64,000 bases of DNA. It comes from Furcasterigmium furcatum (lineage: Eukaryota; Ascomycota; Sordariomycetes; Glomerellales; Plectosphaerellaceae). Position numbers and translations under genes: made by a program. How positions within the stretch are numbered: position 1 is the stretch's first letter; each line of letters starts with the position of its first letter. The stretch is from positions 2,666,001-2,730,000 of the forward strand of contig BCIA01000003.1 of NCBI GenBank assembly GCA_001599815.1. The letters are read 5' to 3'. Shown in pieces: positions 11,419 through 25,848 of the stretch. A model generated the notes under the pieces. That model had not been told where the DNA came from. It saw only the letters and a list, made by a program, of their open reading frames with translations, and searched no databases.

Positions 11419-13350
11419 ATGCGATTCACTTCTTTACCAATCCTAGGGGCTCTATCTCTACTCATCATCCCCGCTCCATGTGCAACATGGCCGAATGTGG
11501 CCACGAGGGGCCAGTCCACTGAGATCCCTCCTCCACCACCCCCTGAGCCAGTTGAAATCACTGAGCTTCCCATGCCCCCCGCAATCCCGAGCGATGCCTC
11601 CGAAGGCGCCTGTACCGCGCAACACAATCCGAGGAGAACCGGATGTATCGCGCAGGCTCCCGAGCTCATGGGGGTCAGTTTCATGCCCGACGGAGATCAT
11701 GTCGTTACTCAAATGACTTATGTCGGTGCCCCGGCTGCCCCTGATCCGGCCAGCATCTACACAGGTCGGCAGCTGGTCCTCGTCAAGGCCGACGGAACAA
11801 CCTTTGAGAATGGGGATACATGGAAGTGTATCACTTGTGGAGTGTCAGAAGAAAACTCGTTCGGTCGGGGGGATTACTTCGACTATCCCCAAGCCTTCCG
11901 TGACGGGAAGCGTGTTCTCGCCGGCACGGACATCATAGATTGTGGCGAAGTTCACCTCGCCGACCCTCAGTGTACCGCCGACAGAGTCCACATTTATCCA
12001 TTGCGCTGGAATGTCCAACCTGATGGTTCTGGTATTGGCGGATCCATGAGAGAGATCCGTTTGAATCCAGATGATGTCCATATCGGCTGGAGTCACATCG
12101 ATTGGACGTCGGCGGTTCTCAGTCAGCAGGTATACATCGGTCGCCTTGTCTTCAACCCGACGCCCATAACTGGCTTTCCCCTGGCGCCACGGTACGACTT
12201 GATCAAGGTCAACCTTTTGGTTGAGCCGAGCGGGAAATCGTCTAGGACATTCAAAGACGGCCAGCTTTCTTTCAACTTTAGCGCCATCGAAGTCGGCGAG
12301 GGAAGAGGATTCAGTGGGGATGGCCTGGAGATGACCTATCTTGGAAGCCAATGGGAGTCATGCAACAACGACGTATTCGCCGTCCACTTGATTACGGGCA
12401 AAATCCGGCGGCTTACTGCCCACCCAGAGTACGTTGATCCAGTCGACATATCGCCCGATAACCAATGGCATGTTGTCGAGGACACACGAGGAACTGGTCG
12501 CCAGATGTTCGTCGCTGGCATGCGCGGTATCCCTCCTATCATCGACATCTTGACTTCCGCGGCAATCTCCTCAACGCGTAACAACGGGGAAAGACGCTTC
12601 TTTCAGCCCTGGCTCATTGATCGATACGGAGATCGCGGCTCTTACTTCGGCCAGGAGCTGAACCAGGCCAGTACCGGTACTGCGGGATCAGGAGCCTTCG
12701 ATGATCCTGAGTGGAACGCCAGAGCTGACCCGAAATGGTCATTGGACGGTACGCGCATTGTGTACTTTCAACGTCAGACGGTGTCCCCCGAGTGCGGCGG
12801 CCATAACCCATTACCCTGCTACCCATCAACTGCTCAGGATGGGCGTATCGACCGTATCATGGTTGCCAATCTGACGACACGGTCACCGCAACCGCCACCT
12901 GTCGCTGCGGATATCCCCGATGTCATTCCATGGGCACAGACGTACGTGCCTGGACAGGTCACTCCAGTCCCAGCCCCTATACCTGGGGGCACCTTCATCT
13001 TGGCGGGCGGTGACCGCGGCACTGCGGCGGTGGTGCTGAGCCGGGACGGTGCAACCATCACAACCGTGTCTGTGAATTACACAAACTATTCTGACGACGG
13101 TCTCACTTTTCTGAACGGATACGAAAGCGTCACAGCCGTCCCCACACCGCCGGGCTCCAGTCCCAGTCTCAACACGCTGCTTTGGTCATCTGATATTATC
13201 CAGACTGGTGCAGTCAATGGAACCAAGAAGACAAGTCCCTGCGGGTTTTTCCTTTCCATCGACGTTCAAACCAATATTTTCAAGGCAACCGGTACCCTGA
13301 CTACCACGATCGATGGGATAAGCTACTATCAGCCCGCCAATGACACCTAA
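11419..13350 (+). CDS. Secreted TolB/PD40-like beta-propeller protein
   Basis: Single exon, 643 residues, starting at the first ATG, which gives a clear signal peptide (about residues 1-22, LPILGALSLLIIPAPCA). The mature protein starts with a proline-rich stretch (PPPPPEPVEI) and then shows repeated strand-turn units typical of TolB/PD40 propellers: MPDGDHVVTQMTY, YPQAFRDGKRVLAG, ISPDNQWHVVEDTRG and RADPKWSLDGTRIVYFQRQ. Paired cysteines (WKCITCG; CGGHNPLPCYP) suggest disulfides. No catalytic motif was recognised, so neither a peptidase nor a lyase role can be assigned. It follows the amidase in the same direction, so three exported proteins lie in a row here. Function unknown. Confidence 0.8.
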   Translation: MRFTSLPILGALSLLIIPAPCATWPNVATRGQSTEIPPPPPPEPVEITELPMPPAIPSDASEGACTAQHNPRRTGCIAQAPELMGVSFMPDGDHVVTQMTYVGAPAAPDPASIYTGRQLVLVKADGTTFENGDTWKCITCGVSEENSFGRGDYFDYPQAFRDGKRVLAGTDIIDCGEVHLADPQCTADRVHIYPLRWNVQPDGSGIGGSMREIRLNPDDVHIGWSHIDWTSAVLSQQVYIGRLVFNPTPITGFPLAPRYDLIKVNLLVEPSGKSSRTFKDGQLSFNFSAIEVGEGRGFSGDGLEMTYLGSQWESCNNDVFAVHLITGKIRRLTAHPEYVDPVDISPDNQWHVVEDTRGTGRQMFVAGMRGIPPIIDILTSAAISSTRNNGERRFFQPWLIDRYGDRGSYFGQELNQASTGTAGSGAFDDPEWNARADPKWSLDGTRIVYFQRQTVSPECGGHNPLPCYPSTAQDGRIDRIMVANLTTRSPQPPPVAADIPDVIPWAQTYVPGQVTPVPAPIPGGTFILAGGDRGTAAVVLSRDGATITTVSVNYTNYSDDGLTFLNGYESVTAVPTPPGSSPSLNTLLWSSDIIQTGAVNGTKKTSPCGFFLSIDVQTNIFKATGTLTTTIDGISYYQPANDT

Positions 13351-13927
13351 AGGATTCGAGGAGCAGTAAAGTGTGGTCTGAATGTTTAACTTACCGTCTC
13401 TGGTCCAGTGGTTTCTTTTTCACATGTGCGGACAAGTGACCCGGCCATGGGGTAGAGAGTTCATAGCAAGACACCTGCACGCCCGACTATCTAAATGTTG
13501 TTAAAAATATTGCCCGATAATTACTTCTATTACAGTCCCTCACTACACGTGATCGTCATCCGAGAGCACCCTCAGCTCTACCTGAGGAAGCTTGCCAAGC
13601 AGCCACAATGTTGCTTCTGGGAATAGAGGCGCAAGATCATCCATCGGAAACACATGTAATGCCCATCACTGCAATATACTCGGCGAGCAGCGAACTAAAC
13701 CGCCGGTCACGGTAGCTAGTGATTTCAAGACCAGCCGTCGTCGCGAATTGGGCACTGCTTGTATGTATGATCCAATTTGTAATAATGAGTAGCTGGGTTG
13801 TTTACTAATTGATCCAAGTCAGGGCCCCCGCCCACAGCCTACCGACTAGCATACTTTTGCGGCTGTGCGGTCGGTGACTGTGCCGCCCCTATCCAGTAAT
13901 GGTATGCGGCTCCTGAAGGCACCCTCC
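13351..13927. other. Intergenic, convergent 3' ends
   Basis: Lies between the 3' ends of the propeller gene and the permease gene, so it should hold both polyadenylation regions. Nothing else is seen. Confidence 0.4.
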
Positions 13928-15870
13928 TCAAGCCTTGGTGTCACCCCTGCTGTCCTGAATGTTGATCACGTTCCCGGCCTCGTCAATCTCCATCTTGACC
14001 TTGCGCGTGCTCGCCTTACGAGGGCTCTTGGCTTCGAAGACCTCCTTCAGCTCCTCGAGCGTCTTGCCCTTGGTCTCGACGAAGAAAAAGAAGATGCAAG
14101 CGATTTCGACGGCGATCCAGCAGATGTAGATGATGTAAAGCTTCCACTCTAGGACGCGGATACCAACACTAATGCCGAATGTGTTGGTCATGAAGGCGAT
14201 GTTGAGGAAGACAAACTTGATCGCCGAGCCCTTGGCGCGGGTGCGATTGTCCAATACCTCCATGGGATAGAGCGTAGCACTTGGTGTCATGCCAGCCGCA
14301 AAGCAGACGCCAAAGGTGAAGATGAAGACGATGACCCCGTAGGAAAGGGAGGCTTGGTACTCCGCCTGGGCAGTAAAGGCCGTGAGGAGGATGTAAGATG
14401 CCAGAGCGCCTGTAAGACCGCCCATCATCATAGGGCGGCGACCAAACTTGTCAAGGAGCGTGGCGCCGACCATGGCAGAGATCCAACAGATGATGGCGTT
14501 GCAGGCATTGATCAGCAGCTGTGTGTTGGTGTTGTCGATGCCAGCCGCTTTGAGCATCCCAGGCTACGAAGACGCCGCATTGTCAGCCATTTTCAGGTGC
14601 GCCACTCTGTGCACTGGGGGCACTCACCATGAAATACGATACGACGTTGTTGCCACTCCATTGGCCGAAGAACGCCACCGCGACTACCAGCAAGATGCGG
14701 TACCGGGCCGAGCGGGTGGCTACCAGCTCGCGGTAGTCCCACCATCTCCCCGGCTCCGTATTCTGATGCTCTTCGAGGATCTGGTGGTACTGTAGTTGGA
14801 CGATTGGTGCGTTGATGTCGCCATCGCCATGGTACTTGGCGAAGATAGCCAAGGCCTCTTCCGCTCGGTCGTTGCTAATCAGCCAGCGTGGAGACTCAGG
14901 GAGGAACAGGACGAGAACCATGGCAATAGAGGGGAAGGCTGCCTGAAGGACAGTAGGGAGCCGCCAGGCCCACGAAGTGGTTATGTGTCTAGTTTCGTGC
15001 ACGCAGATTAGTTATCGTTCGCAGGGGGGCTTTTCGGACTTCCCCAGAGATGTATCGTCACGAAAGCGATAGCTGAGGGAAAGTAACTCACAGATTACTT
15101 CCATAGGTTACCCACCCGGCCAATATATTCCCGACCCACCAGAAGTTGTTATACCTATATGTCGCGTGGTTGTTAACTTGGAACCACACTGTCAGATCCA
15201 GGACACTTACATTCCAGCAGTAATACCACGGTAAAGCGGGTGCGCCAGCTCCACGGTGTAGGCGGGACCAGCACCGTGGGCAACAATAGCGCCGAATCCC
15301 AATACAAAGCGGCCCCCAATGAACTGACCGAGGCTGTTGGCGGTGGTCTGGACGGCGGTGCCAACGAGGATGATGCCGCACCCGATGAAGATGCAGTACC
15401 GTCTTCCCCAGACGTCGGCGATGTATGCGCAGAACGGGAAAGCACAGAGCTGAGCGAGACTGTAGATGATGAACACGATGCCGGTGGTGGCGCCGGCGCC
15501 GTCGAGACCGAAGCTTTCGTGGTAGGTGGGCATTGCGTTGATGGCGCCCATCAGGGATCCGTCTAAAGGGGCTCATTGTTAGACGGGGCCGAGTTGCATG
15601 TGGCGACGCGAGGAGGGATTGTGACGACATACCGTAACCTTGGATTGTCGAGACTAGGTAGCCGACCGTCATGACAAGATACAGGCGCAGCATGGATTTC
15701 GAGAAGATCTTGGGCTTCTGCAGGGCCGCAGCGGCCGCGAGATCAACGGAGCTGGCCTCGATCTGCGTGGTGGCCCCGATGGGTTGCTTGTCACCCGCAT
15801 CGAGCTCATGCTCGTTCTCGTGAGCCTCGCCCGAGACGCCTCCATGGTGATTCTTTTTCTCGTCCGACAT
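13928..15870 (-). CDS. Lactose-permease-type MFS sugar porter
   Basis: Five exons: 15870-15633, 15562-15211, 15154-15092, 14988-14628, 14563-13928; all junctions in phase; 549 residues. Sugar porters (MFS, 12 helices) import sugars by proton symport across the plasma membrane. Marks: GYDGSLMGAINAMPTYHESFG across the first junction, ADVWGRRYCIFIGCG, LPESPRWLISNDR, FGQWSGNNVVSYFM-PGML, LDKFGRRPMMMGG, and VETKGKTLEELKEVFEAKSPRKAS at the end. The GSLMG-INAMP block and the ETKG...EAKSPRKAS tail match the fungal lactose permease group (LAC12/LacpA-like) better than hexose carriers. It is divergent from a Zn2Cys6 regulator and 2.8 kb from an intracellular beta-galactosidase, which supports galactoside uptake. 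Cellobiose or another beta-galactoside remains possible. Confidence 0.88.
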
Positions 15871-16227
15871 GGCTTGTGAGGTGGTGGCAGGCGGTCAGGG
15901 CAGCCACTATGGAAAGTCTGAGCTGTGATGCGAAGAAAGGTGGATGGTGGAGGGGAGAGCACTGGACGAGAGCGGTATCCAGCGACCTAATATAATCGGC
16001 GGGGACGCTCCGGTTCGGGCTCGTCGTCGCACCTCAACAAGTGGCGTACCGCCCATGGTCTGATGAGATCCTGGGGCATGTGCGTGGACGCTGGCCAACC
16101 TGTCATGGCCCCTTGTACGGTAGGTAGGTTGAGGATGCCTCTGCTCGGAGTCGAGGCCCTCCAAGAGGAGGCCGAAGTCACGCGATGCGGGGCCCCGGGA
16201 TCGCGAGATGCGAGGTTGGCCGGATCC

Positions 16228-16235
16228 CCCGCGGA
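16228..16235. promoter_or_regulatory. Near-match operator (CCCGCGGA)
   Basis: Differs from the TCCGCGGA palindrome at one base. Listed as a possible weak site in the shared permease/regulator promoter. Confidence 0.35.
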
Positions 16236-16528
16236 CTCAGGAGCTCTCCACTGGATCCACTGCCCAATGCTCGCTCCACGTCGGAGAATGGGCAGGAAGC
16301 TGCCTGACCAATGAAGCAACATGCCGAGAGCGCGCGGAGACAGGACAGGGGTTTCTCCGTTGTAGCCTCCCCAAAGGCTGGGATGAGTGTGGAGTACTGC
16401 TGACTGGAATCAGCTGAGAGGGACATCTAGCCGTCGCGAAACGCTTTCCGCCATTGCACCGGTGAGAGGGCACCACGTGTGGCACCTCACCTGCTGTGTT
16501 ATAGACCCACTGATCCCCGGCCGAATTC

Positions 16529-16536
16529 TCCGCGGA
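16529..16536. promoter_or_regulatory. Candidate Zn2Cys6 operator TCCGCGGA
   Basis: Perfect 8-base palindrome, an everted CCG-CGG pair, 46 bases before the regulator start. Zn2Cys6 dimers recognise CGG triplets in such pairs; TCCGCGGA is also the known yeast Pdr1/Pdr3 element. The same word sits before the beta-galactosidase gene. Confidence 0.55.
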
Positions 16537-16567
16537 ATCTAACCCCAGGGCCTTGACGATTCACCCA

Positions 16568-16575
16568 TCCGCGGA
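16568..16575. promoter_or_regulatory. Candidate Zn2Cys6 operator TCCGCGGA
   Basis: Perfect palindrome, extended to ATCCGCGGAT, only 6 bases before the regulator ATG. Its position in the leader suggests autoregulation, for example by blocking transcription when bound. Confidence 0.5.
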
Positions 16576-16581
16576 TCAACA

Positions 16582-18533
16582 ATGTCGGCCATGCCCAGCG
16601 CCGGATCCATGCCCAGCGCCGGAAACGTTCAGAGACGATCGAGACTGAGTCGTCAGGCCTGTGACGACTGCAAGCGGAGAAAAGTCAAGTGCAACTCGGC
16701 CAGGCCATGCTCCAACTGTCAACTCTCGAGGCTGTCATGTCAGTATACGACACAGAACAGGAAGCGTGGCCCCGCGAGGGCGAGCACTCCCAGGCCGCGC
16801 TCTGGGCAAGGTCTCGTGTCCGACCTGAGCCCCGGGCCCGGGTTAGACGGGGAAATCCCCAGGGCGGCGGTGGTAGATGCGGCGACGACGAGCCCAGCGA
16901 GTCCCGCGATCCCCTTGTTAGGCCCCTTCGGACCCTCCGGCGGCATACCCTCGCCCTACGCCAGGAGCCCGACATCATCCTCTTCTGCTGCGGGTACGCG
17001 TCCATCAGACTCCGTTGTCTCGTCGGCGTCGCTCCTGGGTTTCTCGGCCACCGACCCGGCCGGCGCTTTTGCCCAAAAAATCCGGGACGACCTGCTCGCC
17101 TGCCTCCAGGCCGTCGTGTCCACCGAGCGCCCCGGAGCCATCGTCATCAACTGCATCGATCTCTTCATGCGCTACGTATTCCCTTCGACGCCAATAGTGC
17201 ACGAGGCCTCCCTGCGTAGGCACGCGGTCACGTACTTCTCGGGCCCTCCCGGTCTGCCCCTTTTCGCCGGTGACGAAGAGCACGACCGCGTCGCCCGCAT
17301 GAGGGAGTTCGCCCTCGTAACTGCCCTCTGCAGTACCGTGTCGGCCATGATGGGACCGTCCCTGCTCCACTATGGCCAGATGGTCGCCGCGCCCTTCTTC
17401 CACGCCTCCAGCTGTATGCTCAAGAACTACGAGGAGTACGATGTCGAGTTCCCTGACTCTTCGTCTCTCAGCATCCGCGCCCTGTTTAGCGGTGCCGCGC
17501 AGCACATCACTGGCAAGACAGGCTTCGCCGTTCACGTCTATGGCCAGGCTGCCCTGCTCGTGCTGTCGCTGCGTCTGTACGACGAGCAGGCGCTCCTCGG
17601 GGTCGAGCCCACCACGAGCGCAACCCCAGCAACCCACCGTGACCCTGTCGAGGTCCAGCTCCTGCGTCGAAACTTCTGGCATATCTACATGTCAGACAAG
17701 TCAGCCACCAGCCTAGGGACACGGCCCGCCCTCCTCCATGAGGTCATGTTTGTCAGAGGGCTCAGTGCCCATGCCCATGGGCAACCTTTCACGCCGCTAC
17801 TCGAAGTAGACAACCCTCTATACATCAACTCCTTCGAAGAGCGCCTTTTAGTGGGCTGCGATCTTCTCTTCAGGCTGTGGTCTACGGGGTGTGATCTCCT
17901 TCAGAGGATCCGGGAAGCCACGGCCTCGGCAACGCCGGACGACAGAGCGTCGCTCACTTCCGCCCTTACCGAGCTACACCTGCAGTTCTTGGGCAACATG
18001 GAGGACCTGCCTCCCTGGCTTCAGCTCTCCAGTCTCGCTGCCGGAGAAGGGGGCGACGGGGACGCTGAGATATTCCAGAAGGAGTGCTTCTGGGTGCAGA
18101 GGTGCACCTTCACCATGGCCTACCACTGCCTCAGGGTCGTCATCATGCAGCGCTGCATTGAGGGCGGCTTCACGGACGTCATGGGGGTCAGGGATGATGC
18201 GCTCTCGGTGGCGGTCAAGAAGGCCGAGTTGATACAGAGTTTCGTCCAGGCCTTGGAGGATATTCCTTTCATTTATCACAAAGTCAAGGGAGAGCCGAGC
18301 GTAAGTCTGGTTGAATCCTGCACTATCATCTCCCGTGAGCATGTCTTCTTGCTAACCTGTCACCCCGGGTGCCACAGGTCCAGAGGATCCGCATTGTCGG
18401 GAGCATTCTCTTAGAGATGGTACAGAATTCCGAGCATGATGTCATCCGGGTACGCGTGATTTCATATTTCCGGCGGCTCCTTGACCTGCTCGCCAAGCTT
18501 AACTCCAAGGCATCAGAAGAGTTAAACGTCTAG
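16582..18533 (+). CDS. Zn2Cys6 transcription factor of the galactoside module
   Basis: Exons 16582-18300 and 18378-18533; 77-base intron; 624 residues. The zinc binuclear cluster is at the N-terminus: C27, C30, C37, C43, C46, C53 (ACDDCKRRKVKC, CSNCQLSRLSC), followed by a basic linker (QNRKRGPAR) and a Pro/Ser-rich stretch. A fungal_trans-type middle region runs from about residue 165 (KIRDDLLACLQ) through DLFMRYVFPSTPIVHE and ALLVLSLRLYDEQAL. The spliced C-terminus (VQRIRIVGSILLEMV, LLDLLAKLNSKASEEL) matches the conserved tail of sugar-pathway regulators. It lies between permease and beta-galactosidase, so it is probably their activator. The first codons contain an 18-base tandem duplication (16591-16626) that repeats MPSAG and offers three in-frame ATGs. 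Confidence 0.88.
16591..16626 (+). repeat. 18-base in-frame tandem duplication in regulator N-terminus
   Basis: Two 18-base units (16591-16608 and 16609-16626) differ only in the last bases and encode MPSAGS and MPSAGN. Each begins with ATG, so downstream initiation would still give a protein with an intact zinc cluster. Confidence 0.75.
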
Positions 18534-18657
18534 CTAGCACCGACAACAGAATAGGCACCTGTGGGAAGCGAGGCGATTACTCGGCGATATCAGCACTATC
18601 AGGGCCCTCCAGTCTTCTACCATTCGTCTAGATGATAAGCCTACTTTGTTCCCCTGT

Positions 18658-21947
<3,290 letters not shown>

Positions 21948-22080
21948 CTATGTATGCACATGACAAAATGCCCTGACAAAAGTCGTGACTGAGAAAAGCG
22001 GGCTTTCCAAGCTTTGATATTCGATGTGGCTGATCGGGGTTGTTGGCCCGCCCGACGCAACCCCGCCCAGACATTCTGCC

Positions 22081-22088
22081 TCCGCGGC
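22081..22088. promoter_or_regulatory. Near-match operator (TCCGCGGC)
   Basis: Seven of eight bases match the TCCGCGGA palindrome; 20 bases from the perfect site, which would suit two dimers on one DNA face. Confidence 0.4.
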
Positions 22089-22107
22089 GAAATAGTGAAT
22101 GCGAGGC

Positions 22108-22115
22108 TCCGCGGA
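22108..22115. promoter_or_regulatory. Candidate Zn2Cys6 operator TCCGCGGA
   Basis: Perfect palindrome, extended to CTCCGCGGAG, 221 bases before the beta-galactosidase start. Same word as at 16529 and 16568. Confidence 0.55.
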
Positions 22116-22327
22116 GAATCTTAGGAACAGTGAATGGGATCACCCAACTCAGCCACTAGCCATCCGGAGGGTATTCAGGGCGAGAATTCCACGCAACTTT
22201 GTATGGATGGCTGATTCCCAGCGGCAGGGATCTTTGTCGATGTAGAGAGTCATCCGGCGTTTAATCCGCAATTTTGATGACAAGAGGATGCGATACCATC
22301 ACTAGCAGTATTCATATCATTGGCCCT

Positions 22328-23682
22328 CTATTGCCCTGGGTTAAGCTCGAAATTAAACTGCTTAGAACAGGGCGAGAGCTTCCATCTCGCGAACAGCTGC
22401 CCGTTTCCTACCAGGACATGCCGTAGCAATTCGCTCGCATCTTCTGCACCGGCAGGCCATCCATGCCCACTGATCACATACGGCTCCATGAGTTTCAAAG
22501 CCTGTCGAATCCACTGCTCGGCCTTGTCGTCAGCAATCCTCCCGGCCTCGACCATCCGCCGCTTGAGATCCTCCACATGTTCCTCCCTCTCGGTCTCAAA
22601 CGCAGCACGCAGCAATCCCAAGAGTATATGCGACCGCCTCGCATAGTCCAGATTGCCCAAGTCGACGCCTTCCGTCTCTTTCACAGCAACATTTGCCAAG
22701 AACGCAATCTCCTCCTCGCTCCCGAGCTCCGGATCCCACCCTCTCATCCACGCCAGCGCGCCCACCCCGCCGTCCGGCCACCCGCACCAATCCACCTCGC
22801 TCTTACGCGTCCCATCCAGATCCGGGTCGAGACGCGGTGCTTCCATCGATTCCCATAGCTCTCGCGAGTAGTGCGCTTCCCATGCCCACATATCGTAGCC
22901 TCCCTGCGCGACATGAATGCCGAATTGGTTGGGTTTCCACACCTCCGGGGAGACCGGACGGGGAGAGTAGTCTAGCTTCATGTGCTTGAGCCAGAAGCAA
23001 GCTTGAGTCTCCGAGTATGGCCGAACGCTTGGGAAATCTTTCCGTTGGCGTACGATGGTCTGCTGGAGGGTGGAGAGGGCTATCTGAGTGATGGTCTCGA
23101 CGGGGAGGGTTGGCTGTCTCCAGTGAGTACGCACGACGTTATGTGCCCAGCGGGGAAGTCTCGTGAAGTGGCCGGCTCCTTTTTGTCGTGGTTGTCCGAG
23201 CGGGTCGCTCGAGTCGGGGAGGTCCTGCAAGTCGGGGAGGCGGTAGAAATAGGCCGAGGCTGCCTGCGCAAGGAGAGCCGGCGAGTAGTACTGTCTCCAG
23301 GCGTCCTGGTCGAGCAACCGGTGGTGATCAGCGTAGAATGTGTCAAACTTCTCTGCTGAGGGATATTCGCCATTGAATTGGTCGGAGGAGCGGTAGATGC
23401 CAGCTGCTATTTGGGCCAGATAAAATGTGTCCAGAGTGCTTTGATTGTCAGCCGTTCTTCGCCATGTAAGTAGCTTCGAAGAAAGCCGTACCGGTTGAAT
23501 TTGAAATCTCCCTTGCCAAATGACCACCCGCGCATGTGGAGTTCATCAACAACATCGAACACTCCGTTGTCACTCATCAGGCCTTCATCCAAATAGATGA
23601 AGGCTATTCGCAACACGCGATCATGACAGTCAACCGGCATCTCCCCATTTTCGACACTGGCGCGAAAATGCCTAGCATTCAT
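22328..23682 (-). CDS. Conserved-looking fungal protein of unknown function
   Basis: Exons 23682-23492 and 23438-22328; 53-base intron; 433 residues. I do not recognise a family. The N-terminus (RVLRIAFIYLDEGLMSD, VVDELHMRGWSFGKGDFKFNR) joins cleanly to TLDTFYLAQIAAGIYRSS. The protein is helical-looking, rich in Trp, His and charged residues, with no signal peptide or membrane helix. The block YSETQACFWLKHM resembles no catalytic motif known to me. The N-terminal half is acidic-aromatic, and the segment GVGALAWMRGWDPELGSEEE is followed by a charged helix (TEREEHVEDLKRRMVEAGR). It lies next to, and in the same direction as, the beta-galactosidase gene but has no TCCGCGGA site upstream, so membership in that module is unproven. 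Confidence 0.7.
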
Positions 23683-24045
23683 GGCTTATGATCATCGTTT
23701 GGACGTCTGAGACTGCCACCTAGGTAGGAAGAAGAAGTGACAGATGGAGAGCGGGGTCATGTTTGGAGGGACGATCATGCTGAGAGTTACCTAAGCACCT
23801 CATCGCCTCACCACGTGATCATCCATGACTGGGCTTGCTATCGTCCCCAACCTTGGAATTCAACACTGAATTCATGTTACAGTGTACCCGAGCAGGTCTG
23901 GCCACGACGGTTTGCTGGGGGTGCGGGTCAAATGTCAACTTGTCTCCGATTTGCACAAACTGCTACAATTCAACTAGGTATCTTGCTGCCGGAGGACGTC
24001 TTCACTGTGTGATAAGTCCTCCTTCCATAAATACATCTGAGAAGT
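23683..24045. other. Intergenic, 363 bases
   Basis: Promoter side of the unknown gene and 3' side of the next transporter. No feature supported. Confidence 0.4.
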
Positions 24046-25848
24046 TCAAGAAGCTCGAGTCCCGCGCGGCTCAAACGGCAAAGCAGCCGAGACGATGGCC
24101 ATGATGATGAACATGGCCGCGCAGATGTAGAGCGGCGTGGTCGTGGTCGTGTCTCCGACCTGGGCGATGACAGCCGACAACAGGCCCATGATGCGGTTGA
24201 AGCCCACGGCGATGCCGTTGCCCGTCGTCCGATGAGCAGAAGGAAGCACTTCGGCGGTGTACGCGTATAGGGTACCGTAGTAAATGTTGATACAGACGGC
24301 TGCAGAGGAGGGTCATAGTGTCAGCACCCTGATCAGACATTTCTTGACGCGGTTGCCACGGTAAGTACAATGGGGACTTACAGATACTGGAGCTGAGCGC
24401 GAGGTTCTGCGCAGAGGTGCGGATGACGGTGTAACCGAAGAAGAACACGGCGGTCACGATAGCTCCGATGGACATGGTGTACCTGCGGCCGAGCCAGCGG
24501 ACCTCGCAGAGGACGCAAGCAATGAGAGGCCCGAAGCAGGCGCACAGGTTCGTGATGGTGTAGTCGCGCCAGGTATCGGTGAACGTAGATGTGGCGTTCG
24601 GCACGCGGTTCGCCAGGAGGGATCTGGTCGATAATGAGTCAGTTCCTGAGAGTTCACTACGCATGGCGATGTGGGCATGTACTCACGGCAGGAAGATGAA
24701 GAACAAAGGGTAGGCGAGGCCAATCAGGGTCCATGAAAACCAGACCAGACCGGTCGACAGTCCGATCCTGCGGGTAGCGAAGAGACCCCTGAGATGGGTG
24801 CCGACCTCGGCGATGGCGCCCAAGACGCTGGCAGAGGTGTTTCCCTCTTCACTTGTTCCGCAGGCCAGGAGTTGCTCGTGTCGCAGCGAGCATTGCCGGC
24901 CATACTTTTGTGCCAAAGCCTGGAGGTCTGCAACGAGCTGCTCCTCCTTTCCGGAGGCAAGCATGTACTTGGGAGTCTCCTTCAGGCGGATGACGAAGAC
25001 GCGGAGGAGGGACAGGACGAAGACGACGGCGCCCGAGGTGAAGAAGACCAGACGCCACCCCTTGTTGTTCTGCCACGTGCAAGAGGCTGGCTCTGTGGGA
25101 TCGCAACTCCAGTCGCTGCGAGCTGTGGGCAGAGGTCGGTCAGTCAGGCTTTGGGTTGAGCACTCGGTATGGGTTACTCACAGAATATGCCCCAGGCGAT
25201 GAACCCGGCCCCGGCCTGCCCGATTCCCCACCAGAAAGCCATGCAAGTGATGAGCCACTGGTACCTGGACGGGAGGTACTCGAGGAAAACGGTTGGGTCG
25301 AGGACCAGGTTCCCGCCGGCGCCGAAGCCGATGAGGGCGACGAAGAAGCCGAGAACGGGCCAGTTGGGCGCCGAGCCTGCCACAATGGCCGCCAGCGAAA
25401 CGATGAAGAGCGTGATGTTGAAGGCGATCTTCCGTCCCACGAGGTCCGCGCCCAGTCCCCAGAAGAGGGCTCCGACGAAGAGGCCCGCGTAGAGCGACAT
25501 GGCCAGAGCGGTCGGGTAGCCCCCGTTGCCGATCTCGGCATAGGCCTGTCCCGCCGTGATGCCGGCGAGCATGGCGACGAGGGAGTCGACTGCGTAGCCG
25601 AAGCCGCTGAGGCAGAAGAGCTTGGTGTGGAAGGGCGTCCAGCCGATCTCGTCGATGGCATCGTTGACGAGATGGATCTTGTTGCGGATGACGGGGTTGG
25701 TCTTCTCGCGCCCGAGGACGTCGTTGGAGACCTCCTCAGTGACACCCTGAGGCGACGACTGGAAGGAGCCTCTGCTGCGGCCGTCGGACCCCTTCTCGAG
25801 GGTCGACAAGTCGACCTTGTCCACGGCAGTGTCTGGTGTCACAGACAT
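24046..25848 (-). CDS. SV2/SVOP-like MFS transporter
   Basis: Four exons: 25848-25182, 25122-24687, 24623-24382, 24299-24046; 532 residues. The start was chosen at MSVTPDTAVD, which gives a typical cytosolic N-terminus; an upstream in-frame ATG at 25965 would add 39 residues of poor quality. MFS signatures: GWTPFHTKLFCLSGFGYAVDS, GLFVGALFWGLGADLVGRK, GFGAGGNLVLDPTVFLEYLP, AFWWGIGQAGAG, RLKETPKYMLASGKEE before the central loop, and YTAEVLPSAHRTTGNG. This layout matches the synaptic-vesicle-2-like MFS group, whose fungal members carry varied small solutes such as carboxylates or amines. It is followed by a Rieske oxygenase gene on the same strand, so import of that enzyme's substrate is a reasonable guess. 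Confidence 0.86.

Larger units (their letters stand above)
15871..16581. promoter_or_regulatory. Divergent permease/regulator control region
   Basis: These 711 bases separate the start codons of the permease and the regulator. Two perfect TCCGCGGA palindromes and one near match lie here, all on the regulator side. A TTATATTA-type AT word on the minus strand near 15990 sits about 120 bases before the permease start. No gene is hidden here. Confidence 0.6.
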
